DNA of 64,000 nt, from the NCBI GenBank assembly GCA_046349435.1, contig JAXMCI010000013.1, positions 124,001 to 188,000 on the forward strand, given 5' to 3'. Position numbers and translations under genes: made by a program. The notes below the pieces were generated by a model. That model saw only the letters and a program-made list of their open reading frames with translations. It did no database searches and was not told the origin of the DNA. Below are positions 32,527 to 45,356 of this stretch, piece by piece. Each line of letters opens with the position of its first letter. The first letter of the stretch is position 1. Source of the stretch: JAXMCI01 sp046349435. GTDB lineage: Bacteria; Pseudomonadota; Alphaproteobacteria; Dongiales; Dongiaceae.

Positions 32527-34455
32527 GTGTATCTCTCGACCAACTATCGCAGCGCCGCGGCGCAGCCGGTCGTCGTGCCGGCCGCCGCGCCGGCCGTCAC
32601 CCCGCTGCAGGCCGCGGTCGCGCACCACCGGGCCGGCCGGCTGGCGGAGGCCGAGCAGCTCTACCGCGCGATCCTGGCCCAGCGCCCCGACCAGGCCGAG
32701 GTGCTCGACTATCTCGGCGTCCTGCTGCACCAGCAGGGCCGCAACGAGGAGGCGCTCCGCCTGATCCAGGCGGCAGTCGACCGCATGCCGCAGCGCGCCG
32801 GCTTCCGCAGCGACCTCGGCACGGTGCACCAGCAGATGGGCGACCTCGATGCCGCGGTCGCCTGCTTCCGCCAGGCGCTGGCGATCGAGCCGGGCTTCGC
32901 CGACGGGCACTACAATCTCGGCAACGCGCTCTCGCTGCAGGGCAAGCGCGACGAGGCGGCGATCAGCTACCGCCGGGCGCTGACGCTCAACCCCCAGCAC
33001 GTCCGCGCCCAATACAACCTGGCCAACCTGCACCATGCCATGGGCCGCGGCACCGAGGCGCTGGAGGGCATGCGCCGGGCGGTCACGCTCGATCCCCGGC
33101 TGCCGGGCGCCTGGGGGGTGATCGGCGCGATCGCCTGGAGCCGCGGCCGGCTGGAGGAGGCGGCCGACGCCTATCGCCGGGCCGTCGAGATCGATGCCGC
33201 CCAGTACAAGGTGCACAGCGACCTGATCTACCTGCTGACCTACAACGGCCTGGCGAGCGAGGCCGAGATCCTCGCCGAGGCGCGCCGCTGGGAGAGCCGC
33301 CACGCCCTGCCGCTGGCCGGGCTGCTGCCGCCGCCGCCCAACCCGCCCGAGCCCGGCCGGCGGCTGCGCGTCGGCTATGTCTCGCCCGACTTCCGCAGCC
33401 ACTGCGTCGCCCATTTCATCGAGCCGGTGCTCACCCGGCACCACCGCGGCGCCTTCGAGATCTTCTGCTATGCCGAGGTGAAGAAGCCCGACGCGGCGAC
33501 CGCCCGCCTGCAGAAGGCCGCCGACCACTGGCGCGACACGGTCGGGCGCAGCGACCAGGAGGTGGCGGCCATGGTGCGCGCCGACGGCATCGACATCCTG
33601 GTCGACCTCGCCGGCCACACCGCCGACAGCCGGCTGCAGATCTTCGGCGCGCGGCCGGCCCCGGTGCAGGTCACCTGGATCGGCTTCCTCGGCACCACCG
33701 GGCTCGGCTCGATCGACTACATCTTCGGCAACCCGTCGATGATCCCCGAGGCGCACCGCGCCCACTTCTCCGAGCGGGTCTGGGACCTCGAGGCCTATTG
33801 CGCCTTCGAGCATCCGGTGGCGAGCCCGGCGCCGCGCCCGGCCCCGGCGCTGGCCCGCGGCCACGTCACCTTCGGCTGCTTCAACAACGCCGCCAAGATC
33901 CGCGAGCCGGCGCTGGCCGCCTGGGCCCGCATCATGGCGGCCGTGCCCGATGCCCGCCTGATCCTGAAGTCGGCGCCGCTCGGCGACCCCGACACCGCGG
34001 CGGAGTTCGGCCGGCGCCTGGCCGCGCTCGGCGTCGGGCCGGACCGCGTCGAGTTCCGCGGCGCCAGCATGTTCGAGGAATATCTGCGCAGCTACGGCGA
34101 CATCGACGTGGCGCTCGACCCCTTCCCGGCCAATGGCGGCACGACCACCCGCGACACCCTGCTGATGGGCGTGCCGCTGGTGACCTTGTGGGGCGAGACC
34201 TTCGCCAGCCGGACCGGCGGGGCGACGCTGGCCGCGCTCGGGCTGGAGGAGCTCGCCGCGCCGACCGTCGACCGCTATGTCGAGATCGCCGTCGACCTGG
34301 CGCGCGATCCGGCGCGGCTGGACCGGCTGCGGCCCGAGATCCGCCGCCGGGTCGAGCAGTCGATCATCTCCGACCCGGCGGCGCTGACCCGCGAGGTCGA
34401 GGCCGCCTTCCGGTCGATGTGGCAGCGCTGGTGCGCCGGCCGGACCGCGACGTGA
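32527..34455 (+). CDS. TPR O-linked glycosyltransferase, OGT/SPINDLY type
   Basis: A 642-residue protein. Residues 25-270 contain about seven TPR units (AVAHHRAGRLAEAEQLYRAI, AISYRRALTLNPQHVRAQYN). The second half is a GT41-like catalytic region: RLRVGYVSPDFRSHCVAHFI, DILVDLAGHTADSRLQIFGA, PAPVQVTWIGFLGTTG, FGCFNNAAKI, LDPFPANGGTTTRDTLLMGV and GETFASRTGGA. Known relatives add sugars to Ser/Thr of proteins. The start is GTG with AAGG upstream; there is no nearby ATG. Its stop overlaps the start of the aminotransferase gene (GTGA). Confidence 0.9.
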   Translation: MYLSTNYRSAAAQPVVVPAAAPAVTPLQAAVAHHRAGRLAEAEQLYRAILAQRPDQAEVLDYLGVLLHQQGRNEEALRLIQAAVDRMPQRAGFRSDLGTVHQQMGDLDAAVACFRQALAIEPGFADGHYNLGNALSLQGKRDEAAISYRRALTLNPQHVRAQYNLANLHHAMGRGTEALEGMRRAVTLDPRLPGAWGVIGAIAWSRGRLEEAADAYRRAVEIDAAQYKVHSDLIYLLTYNGLASEAEILAEARRWESRHALPLAGLLPPPPNPPEPGRRLRVGYVSPDFRSHCVAHFIEPVLTRHHRGAFEIFCYAEVKKPDAATARLQKAADHWRDTVGRSDQEVAAMVRADGIDILVDLAGHTADSRLQIFGARPAPVQVTWIGFLGTTGLGSIDYIFGNPSMIPEAHRAHFSERVWDLEAYCAFEHPVASPAPRPAPALARGHVTFGCFNNAAKIREPALAAWARIMAAVPDARLILKSAPLGDPDTAAEFGRRLAALGVGPDRVEFRGASMFEEYLRSYGDIDVALDPFPANGGTTTRDTLLMGVPLVTLWGETFASRTGGATLAALGLEELAAPTVDRYVEIAVDLARDPARLDRLRPEIRRRVEQSIISDPAALTREVEAAFRSMWQRWCAGRTAT

Positions 34456-35606
34456 GCGCGCCGCCGCCGCGCATCCCGGTCGGCCGGCCGCTGCTGCCCG
34501 GCGCCGCGGCGATCCGGCCCTATCTCGACGAGATCGACGCCAATCGCTGGTACTCCAACTACGGGCCGCTGGCCCGCCGGCTGCAGGACCGGCTGACCGC
34601 GACGGTGCGCTGGCCCGGCGGCGAGCCCGGCGCGGTGGTGAGCTGCGCCAACGCCACCCTCGGCCTGACGCTGGCGCTGATGGCGCAGGAGCCGGCGCCC
34701 GGCTCGCTCTGCCTGATGCCGGCCTGGACCTTCGTCGCCTCGCCGCTCGCCGCCCGCATGGCCGGGCTGGTGCCCTGGTTCGCCGACGTCGCGGCGGAGG
34801 ATTGGGCGATCAGCCCGGCGATCGCCGAGCGGGCGATCGCCGCGGCGCCCGGGCCGGTCGGCGCGGTGATGCCGGTGGCGCCCTTCGGACGGCCGCCCGA
34901 CACCGCCGCCTGGGACGATTTCGCCGCCGCGAGCGGGCTGCCGGTGGTGATCGACGCCGCCGCCGGCTTCGACGGCATCGCCGCCGGGCGCTGCCCGGTG
35001 GTGGTCAGCCTGCACGCCACCAAGGCGCTCGGCATCGGCGAGGGCGGCTTCGTCGCCGCCACCGACCGGGCGCTGCTCAAGGCGATCGCCCAGCGCGCCA
35101 ATTTCGGCTTCTGGGGCAATCGCGAGACGGCGCTGCCGGCGACCAACGCCAAGATGAGCGAGTATCACGCCGCGGTCGGGCTGGCGGCGCTCGACGGCTG
35201 GCCGGAGCGGCGCGCCGCCTTCGCCGCCGTGGCCGCCGGCTACCGCCGCGCGCTGGCCGGCAGCGGCGTGCGGCTGCCGGACGGGCTGGGCGAGGCCTGG
35301 GTCGCCTCGACCATGGTGGTCGGCTATGACGGCCCGCCGCCGGCCGCACTCGCCGCGCGGCTGGCCGAGGCGGGCATCGAGACCCGCGCCTGGTGGGGCG
35401 AGGGCTGCCACCGCGCGGCGCTGTTCGCCGACGCGCCGCGCACCGACCTGCCGGTCACCGAGGCGCTGGCCCGCTCGACCATCGGGCTGCCCTGCCACGC
35501 CGACCTCGCCGCCGCCGACATCGCGGCGGTGGCCGAGGCGCTCGGCCAGGCGCTGGCAGAACCGGCGGCCGAACCGGCCGCGGAGCGCCGCCGCGCCCGC
35601 GGCTGA
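34452..35606 (+). CDS. DegT/DnrJ/EryC1-family aminotransferase
   Basis: A 384-residue PLP enzyme of the sugar aminotransferase family. The N-terminal IPVGRPLLPGAAAIRPYLDEI and NRWYSNYGPL segments, the conserved PAWTFVASPLAARMAG region and the PLP lysine in SLHATKALGIGEGG are typical. It would aminate a nucleotide-linked keto sugar. The GTG start overlaps the preceding stop by four bases, so it is coupled to the OGT-like gene. With the divergent NeuD-like gene it suggests a small amino-sugar pathway for protein or surface glycosylation. Confidence 0.88.
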   Translation: MSAPPPRIPVGRPLLPGAAAIRPYLDEIDANRWYSNYGPLARRLQDRLTATVRWPGGEPGAVVSCANATLGLTLALMAQEPAPGSLCLMPAWTFVASPLAARMAGLVPWFADVAAEDWAISPAIAERAIAAAPGPVGAVMPVAPFGRPPDTAAWDDFAAASGLPVVIDAAAGFDGIAAGRCPVVVSLHATKALGIGEGGFVAATDRALLKAIAQRANFGFWGNRETALPATNAKMSEYHAAVGLAALDGWPERRAAFAAVAAGYRRALAGSGVRLPDGLGEAWVASTMVVGYDGPPPAALAARLAEAGIETRAWWGEGCHRAALFADAPRTDLPVTEALARSTIGLPCHADLAAADIAAVAEALGQALAEPAAEPAAERRRARG

Positions 35607-35621
35607 GCCGCCGGCTACCCC

Positions 35622-40172
<4,551 letters not shown>

Positions 40173-40188
40173 CTCGACCGCTCCCCGC

Positions 40189-40689
40189 TCAGGACCCCGG
40201 CATGGCGAGGCCGCGCTTCTTGGCCTCGGCCGCCAGCTTGGGCTGCGCCTCGTTCAGCACGGCGTTGGCCCACTGGTTGGCGTATTGCTGCATCTCGCCG
40301 AGCACCACCGGGAAGTTGGCGACCAGCTTGGCGCCGAGCGGGCTCTTGTAGAAGGCGACCAGCTGGCGGAGCTCGTCGCCGGTGAAGTGCTGGGCCAGCA
40401 GCCGGGCCTGCTGCTCGGTGATGTCGTTCTGGCGGGCGCGCAGCACCGGCAGCACCGACTGCTCGGCGAAGCTCTTCACCGCCGCGTCCTTGCCCTTGTT
40501 GGCCTGCATCATGCGCTGGTAGCTGGCCCGCAGCGTGCCGTTGACGATCTGGTCGCGGACGCCGCCGATATGCAGCGCCTGGATCAGGGCGCGCGCGTCG
40601 GCGAGGGATTGCGCATCGGCGCTCGCGGCCTCGGCCGGGGCGGCGGCGAGGAAGGCCAGCAGGCTCAGCAGTGACAGGAACTTGGTCAT
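40189..40689 (-). CDS. Exported DUF2059 protein
   Basis: A 166-residue protein with a signal peptide (LSLLSLLAFLAAAPAEAA) and a helical mature part containing RASYQRMM, LPVLRARQNDITEQQ and QHFTGDELRQLVAFYKSPLGAKL, the DUF2059 pattern. Function unknown. It sits between gltD and gltB with spacings of 9 and 16 bases, so it is almost certainly transcribed with them. A periplasmic protein inside an ammonia-assimilation operon is unexpected. Confidence 0.9.
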   Translation of the reverse strand: MTKFLSLLSLLAFLAAAPAEAASADAQSLADARALIQALHIGGVRDQIVNGTLRASYQRMMQANKGKDAAVKSFAEQSVLPVLRARQNDITEQQARLLAQHFTGDELRQLVAFYKSPLGAKLVANFPVVLGEMQQYANQWANAVLNEAQPKLAAEAKKRGLAMPGS

Positions 40690-40698
40690 GGGACTCCC

Positions 40699-42147
40699 CT
40701 ATTCCGCGGCGATCCGCGTCTTCTGGCGTCGGCCCGCCAGCCATCGATCGATCTGGGCGGCGGCGTCGCGGCCGTCACGAATCGCCCAGACCACCAGCGA
40801 GGCGCCGCGGACGATATCGCCGGCCGCGAACACCCCGTCGAGATTGCTCATCATGGTGCGCCGGTCGACCTTGACCGTGCGCCAGCCGGTGAGCGCCAGC
40901 TCGGGCGCGCCGAGCAGCCCCGGCAGGTCCTCCGGATCGAAGCCCAGCGCCTTGATCACCAGCTCGGCCCCGAGCGCGAAATGCCCGCCCTCGAGGATGC
41001 GAGGCTCCTGCCGGCCGGTGGCGTCGGCGACGCCGAGATGCATGCGCGCGGCGCGCACCCCGCCGACCCGGCCGGGCTCGCCCTCGACGAAGGCCTCCGG
41101 GGCGGCCAGCCAGACGAACTCGACGCCTTCCTCCTCGGCATGGCCGACCTCGCGGCGCGAGCCCGGCATGTTGGCGCGGTCGCGGCGGTAGAGGCAGCTG
41201 ACCGAGCGGGCGCCCTGGCGCACCGCGGTGCGCACGCAGTCCATCGCGGTGTCGCCGCCACCGATCACCACCACCGACTTGCCGGCGGCGTCGAGCGTGC
41301 CGTCCGCGAGGCCGGGCACGCGGTCGCCGAGGCCATGGCGGTTGCTGGCGATGAGATACTCGAGGGCCGGGACGATGCCGGGCAGCCCGACGCCGGGGCA
41401 GGCGATGTCGCGGGCCCGGTAGACGCCGGTGGCGAGCAGCACCGCGTCGTGCCGCTGCCGCAGCTCGTCCAGGGTGGCGTCGCGGCCGACCTCGAAGCCG
41501 GTGGTGAAGCCGATGCCCGCCGCCTCGAGCAGGCCGACGCGGCGCTGCACCACCGACTTCTCCAGCTTGAAGTTGGGGATGCCGTAGATCAGCAGCCCGC
41601 CGATCCGGTCCTGGCGCTCATAGACCTGGACGGCGTAGCCGCGGCGGCGCAGCTGCTCGGCGGCGGCAAGGCCGGCCGGTCCGGAGCCGACGATCCCGAC
41701 CGACTGGCCGAGCTCGCGCAGCGGCCGTGCCGGCCTGACCCAGCCGCGCTCCCAGGCGGTGTCGGTGATGTACTTCTCGATCGAGCCGATGGTCACGGTG
41801 CCGTGGCCGGACTGCTCGATGACGCAGTTGCCCTCGCAGAGCCGGTCCTGCGGGCAGATGCGGCCGCAGATCTCCGGGAAGTTGTTGGTCGCCGCGGAGA
41901 GCTCGTAGGCCTCCTCGAGCCGGCCCTCGGCGGTCAGCTTCAGCCAGTCGGGGATGTTGTTGCTGACCGGGCAGTGGACCTGGCAGAAGGGCACGCCGCA
42001 TTGCGAGCAACGGCCGGCCTGCCGGGCGGCATGGGCATCGTCGAACTCGGCATAGATCTCGCCGAAATCCTGGCGCCGCTGCCCGGCCGGACGCTTCTCG
42101 GGCGTCTCGCGCGCGATCTTGACGAACTGCAGCATCTTGGACGGCAT
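40699..42147 (-). CDS. gltD: Glutamate synthase (NADPH), small subunit
   Basis: A 482-residue flavoprotein that passes electrons from NADPH to GltB. The N-terminal part has the Fe-S cysteine groups CSQCGVPFCQVHCP and CGRICPQDRLCEGNC; then the FAD motif VGIVGSGPAGLAAAEQL and the NADPH motif VVVIGGGDTAMDC, and near the end GVFAAGDIVRGASLVVWAI. ATG 42147 gives the standard N-terminus MPSKMLQFVKIARETPEKRP and has AGGA upstream. The frame stays open for 57 more codons upstream (to 42318), but those lack this genome's codon bias. Confidence 0.97.
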   Translation of the reverse strand: MPSKMLQFVKIARETPEKRPAGQRRQDFGEIYAEFDDAHAARQAGRCSQCGVPFCQVHCPVSNNIPDWLKLTAEGRLEEAYELSAATNNFPEICGRICPQDRLCEGNCVIEQSGHGTVTIGSIEKYITDTAWERGWVRPARPLRELGQSVGIVGSGPAGLAAAEQLRRRGYAVQVYERQDRIGGLLIYGIPNFKLEKSVVQRRVGLLEAAGIGFTTGFEVGRDATLDELRQRHDAVLLATGVYRARDIACPGVGLPGIVPALEYLIASNRHGLGDRVPGLADGTLDAAGKSVVVIGGGDTAMDCVRTAVRQGARSVSCLYRRDRANMPGSRREVGHAEEEGVEFVWLAAPEAFVEGEPGRVGGVRAARMHLGVADATGRQEPRILEGGHFALGAELVIKALGFDPEDLPGLLGAPELALTGWRTVKVDRRTMMSNLDGVFAAGDIVRGASLVVWAIRDGRDAAAQIDRWLAGRRQKTRIAAE

Positions 42148-42348
42148 GGTGCGATCCTGGCCCCGGCGAAGGTCGACAGTGATACGCTCAAGCCCGACCG
42201 CCTGCCAGCGGAAAACAAACGATGGGTCAGTCTTTTTGTCTTTAAATTCCGCCCAGCCCGCCTTGCCCCACCGACGGCCCGCACGAACGACCAAATGCTG
42301 GATGTAATAGTACCACATCGGACCTAATCACAGATCTGGAGCTGCGCC

Positions 42349-43161
42349 TTGCCTCTCACCCACATCATCGTGATCGCCCTGGTCCAGGGCCTGACCGAGT
42401 TCCTGCCGGTCAGCTCCTCCGGCCACCTGATCCTGGTGCCGATCCTGCTCGGCTGGCCCGACCAGGGGCTGGCGATCGACGTCGCCTCGCACGTCGGGAC
42501 CTTGGCCGCGGTGCTGGCCTATTTCTGGCGCGACGTCGCGCGCATGCTGGCCGGCCTCGGCAGCCTGGCCCGCGGCCGCCTCGATTCCGGCGGGCGGCTG
42601 GTCGGGCTGCTGCTCGCCGCCACCGTCCCGGCGCTGGTGGTGGGCTTCCTGGTCGAGCACTTCGTCGGCACGGCGCTGCGCCATGTCGAGGTGGTGGCCT
42701 GGACGATGCTGGTCTTCGCCGTCGTGCTCTACGTCGCCGACCGGGTCGGCGGCATCGGCCGGCGGCTGGAGACGATGAAGCTCGGGCAGGCGATCCTGAT
42801 CGGGCTCGCCCAGGTGCTGGCCTTCGTGCCCGGCACCAGCCGCTCCGGCATCACCATGGTGGCCGGGCGGCTGCTCGGCTTCGAGCGCACCGAGGCGGCC
42901 CGCTTCTCCTTCCTGCTGTCGATCCCGGCGATCGTCGCCGCCGGGCTGTGGGAAGGGCGAAAGCTGCTGCACGACGCGGAGCCCGGCCTGCTCGGGGCCG
43001 CCCTGCTGACCGCGCTGTTCTCGGCGGTGGCGGGCTTCCTCGCCATCGCCCTGCTGATGGCCTGGCTGCGCCGCTTCGGCTTCGTGCCCTTCGTGATCTA
43101 CCGCCTGATCTTCGGCGCGCTGCTGCTCTACCTCGTCTATTCCGGCGCGCTGCCGTCGTGA
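42349..43161 (+). CDS. uppP: Undecaprenyl-diphosphatase
   Basis: A 270-residue membrane phosphatase that recycles undecaprenyl diphosphate for cell-wall and surface polysaccharide synthesis. The two catalytic motifs are EFLPVSSSGHL (near residue 20) and PGTSRSGIT (near residue 165); about seven to eight membrane helices. The start is TTG, with GGAG seven bases before it, giving MPLTHIIVIALVQGLTEF, the normal family N-terminus. It is divergent from gltD. Confidence 0.96.
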   Translation: MPLTHIIVIALVQGLTEFLPVSSSGHLILVPILLGWPDQGLAIDVASHVGTLAAVLAYFWRDVARMLAGLGSLARGRLDSGGRLVGLLLAATVPALVVGFLVEHFVGTALRHVEVVAWTMLVFAVVLYVADRVGGIGRRLETMKLGQAILIGLAQVLAFVPGTSRSGITMVAGRLLGFERTEAARFSFLLSIPAIVAAGLWEGRKLLHDAEPGLLGAALLTALFSAVAGFLAIALLMAWLRRFGFVPFVIYRLIFGALLLYLVYSGALPS

Positions 43162-43177
43162 GCGGCGCGGGGTTGCC

Positions 43178-43245
43178 GCAAGGCCGGGCATGACGGAGAA
43201 GCGGTGGCACTCTCCTGTCGTTGCCGGGCTCGGCCCCGGCAATCC
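43178..43245. repeat. Palindromic intergenic repeat
   Basis: The spacer between uppP and the convergent NDUFA9-like gene contains GCCGGGCATGACGG and the inverted repeat TTGCCGGG / CCCGGCAA (43221-43228 and 43235-43242). Words of this kind (CCGGGC..GACC/CATGACG) are typical of dispersed palindromic repeats in alphaproteobacteria. It may also end transcription from both sides. Confidence 0.45.
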
Positions 43246-43311
43246 AGGGCCGCCGGGGCGGCGGCAAGGGGGCGCGCGCGGCACCCGCCGCGCGGCCCGG
43301 CCGGCGGGAGG

Positions 43312-44259
43312 CTAGATCCGGTCGCTGCGGCTGTAGTAGCCGCGCGGCCGGAAGCGGTCGAGGTAGGTCGGCAGGATGATCTCCGGGGCGACCGGCTGGA
43401 TGCCGAGATCGGCCAGCGTCAGCGCCCCGGGGGCGACGACGTTGTCGTGCCCGAGCAGGCGCACCTGGTCGCGGGTCAGCGGCGGCACCGGCAGGCGCTC
43501 GAGCAGCCCGGCCTGCAGGTTGGCCAGCCCGACCGGCAGGTCGACGAGCCAGCGCTTGCGGCGGATCTCGCGCAGCAGCAGCTCCATCAGCTCGCGGAAG
43601 CTGTAGACCCGCGGGCCGCCGAGCTCGTAGGTCCGGCCCGCGGCATCGTCGCGGTCGATCGCCGCGACGATCGCGGCCGCGACGTCGCCGACATAGACCG
43701 GCTGGAAGCGGGTGCGGCCGCCGCCGATCAGCGGCAGGGCGGGCGACAGCTCGGCCATCGCCGCGAAGCGGTTGAAGAACTCGTCCTCGGGCCCGAAGAC
43801 GATGCTGGGCCGCATGATGGCGGCGGCGGGGAAGGCGGCGCGGACCGCCTGCTCGCCGGCCGCCTTGGAGCGCGCATAGCTCGAATCGGAGGCCGCGTCG
43901 GCGCCCAGCGCCGAGACGTGGACGAGCCGCCGCACCCCGGCCGCGGCAGCCGCGCGGGCGACCGCGGCGGCGCCCTGGACGTGCACGGCGTCGAAGCTCT
44001 GCTGCCCCTTCTCGTAGAGGATGCCGACCAGGTTGACGACGGCCTCGACGCCGGCCACGGCATCGGCCACCGAGCGCTCGTCGCGCAGGTTGGCGGCGAT
44101 CGGCGTGACCTGGCCGAGCGGCCCCATGGTGCGCAGGAACAACGCCGATTGCGGCAGCCGCACCGCCGCGCGCACCACCCAGCCCTCGCGGGCCAGGCGC
44201 TTGACGACATAGCGCCCGATGAAGCCGGAGCCGCCGAAGACCGTCGCCGTGCGTGCCAT
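43312..44259 (-). CDS. NDUFA9-like NAD(P)-binding protein (complex I associated family)
   Basis: A 315-residue atypical SDR. The N-terminus ATVFGGSGFIGRYVVKRLA binds the dinucleotide; later VVNLVGILYEKGQQSFDAVH, HVSALGADAASDSSYARSKAAGE (with YxxxK) and MRPSIVFGPEDEFFNRFA are characteristic of the alphaproteobacterial homologs of the mitochondrial complex I subunit NDUFA9. The C-terminus ends in LPTYLDRFRPRGYYSRSDRI. It may have a structural or quinone-related role. It is divergent from the tRNA-Leu gene. Confidence 0.92.
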   Translation of the reverse strand: MARTATVFGGSGFIGRYVVKRLAREGWVVRAAVRLPQSALFLRTMGPLGQVTPIAANLRDERSVADAVAGVEAVVNLVGILYEKGQQSFDAVHVQGAAAVARAAAAAGVRRLVHVSALGADAASDSSYARSKAAGEQAVRAAFPAAAIMRPSIVFGPEDEFFNRFAAMAELSPALPLIGGGRTRFQPVYVGDVAAAIVAAIDRDDAAGRTYELGGPRVYSFRELMELLLREIRRKRWLVDLPVGLANLQAGLLERLPVPPLTRDQVRLLGHDNVVAPGALTLADLGIQPVAPEIILPTYLDRFRPRGYYSRSDRI

Positions 44260-44383
44260 CCTGTCCCATCCCGACCGACCGCGACCGACCGACCGCGGCC
44301 GGTCGCTGCCCGTGCTTGCGGCCCGCCGCCGCCGGGCGCGAAGTTATACGAAAGGCGATCGACGGCGACAGCGGGAAAAGGCA

Positions 44384-44411
44384 TTGACTTTGCCGAGCGG
44401 CTGGCCAATAT
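44384..44411 (+). promoter_or_regulatory. Probable housekeeping promoter of tRNA-Leu
   Basis: TTGACT at 44384-44389 and CAATAT at 44406-44411, 16 bases apart, 14 bases before the mature tRNA. This fits a sigma-70-type promoter. Confidence 0.5.
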
Positions 44412-44425
44412 CGCCGACTTCTGAA

Positions 44426-44512
44426 GCCCAGGTGGCGGAATTGGTAGACGCGCAGGTTTCAGGTACCTGTGGCCGAAAGGCCGTGGAAGTTCGAGTCTTC
44501 TCCTGGGCACCA
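44426..44512 (+). tRNA. tRNA-Leu (anticodon CAG)
   Basis: An 87-base class II tRNA. Acceptor GCCCAGG pairs with CCTGGGC, followed by an encoded CCA. The D arm has GCGGAATTGGTAGACGC; the anticodon stem CAGGT/ACCTG holds the loop TTCAGGT with anticodon CAG, which reads CUG, the main Leu codon here. The long variable arm contains GGCCGAAAGGCC, and the T loop is TTCGAGT. Confidence 0.95.
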
Positions 44513-44562
44513 CAGACTCGGCAGGCGGAACGGGCGGGCACCGCCCGGGCATCGACCCGGCG

Positions 44563-45195
44563 GTGAGCGTCACGCTGCACAAGGGCGACCTGCCCGGCGA
44601 CATCGCCTGGGGCGGGATCGTCGCCATCGACACCGAGACGATGGGTCTCAATCCCCATCGCGACCGGCTCTGCCTGGTGCAGCTCTCCGCCGGCGACGGC
44701 ACCTGCCATGCGGTGCAGATTCCTCCGCCTCCGCCCGGCACCGGGGCGGTGCAGCACCGGGCGCCCAACCTGGCGCGCCTGCTCGCCGATCCGTCGGTCA
44801 CCAAGCTGTTCCACTTCGCGCGCTTCGACCTGGCGGCCCTGCAGCTCCATCTCGGCATCGCCTGCGCGCCGGTCTACTGCACCAAGATCGCCTCCAAGCT
44901 GGTGCGCACCTTCACCGACCGGCACGGGCTCAAGGATCTCTGCCGCGAGCTGCTCGCGGTCGAGCTCAACAAGCAGCAGCAATCCTCCGACTGGGGCGCG
45001 CCGGAGCTGACCGCCGAGCAGCTGCGCTACGCCGCCGACGACGTGCTGCACCTGCATCGGCTGAAGGAGCGGCTGGACGCCATGCTGGCGCGCGAGGGCC
45101 GCACCGAGCTCGCCCGCGCCTGCTTCGCATTCCTGCCGACCCGGGCCGCGCTCGACCTCGCCGGCTGGCCGGAGATCGATGTCTTCGCCCACTGA
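44563..45195 (+). CDS. RNase D-like 3'-5' exonuclease
   Basis: A 210-residue single-domain exonuclease of the DEDDy class: AIDTETMGLNP (first two acidic residues), HFARFDLAAL (second Asp), and YAADDVLHLHRL (Tyr and last Asp). It lacks the HRDC domains of full-length RNase D. Such proteins trim structured RNA 3' ends. It starts at GTG 44563, 50 bases after tRNA-Leu. Confidence 0.92.
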   Translation: MSVTLHKGDLPGDIAWGGIVAIDTETMGLNPHRDRLCLVQLSAGDGTCHAVQIPPPPPGTGAVQHRAPNLARLLADPSVTKLFHFARFDLAALQLHLGIACAPVYCTKIASKLVRTFTDRHGLKDLCRELLAVELNKQQQSSDWGAPELTAEQLRYAADDVLHLHRLKERLDAMLAREGRTELARACFAFLPTRAALDLAGWPEIDVFAH

Positions 45196-45356
45196 GGCGG
45201 GCCGCGACGGCGCCGCGGACGCCCCGTCGCATTGACGGGGCCGGGGGGGCGGGCGCATACTTTGACACGCGTTGCCGAAGGGAATCGCGATCGTCCGGGC
45301 GGAGTCGCCACGGACGTGCTGGCCGTTGTGGTTCTCGATCTCAGCCCAGGTGCAGG

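Noticed and set aside
45262..45267. TTGACA upstream of kdsD as a sigma-70 promoter
   Set aside because: No acceptable -10 hexamer lies 16-18 bases downstream.
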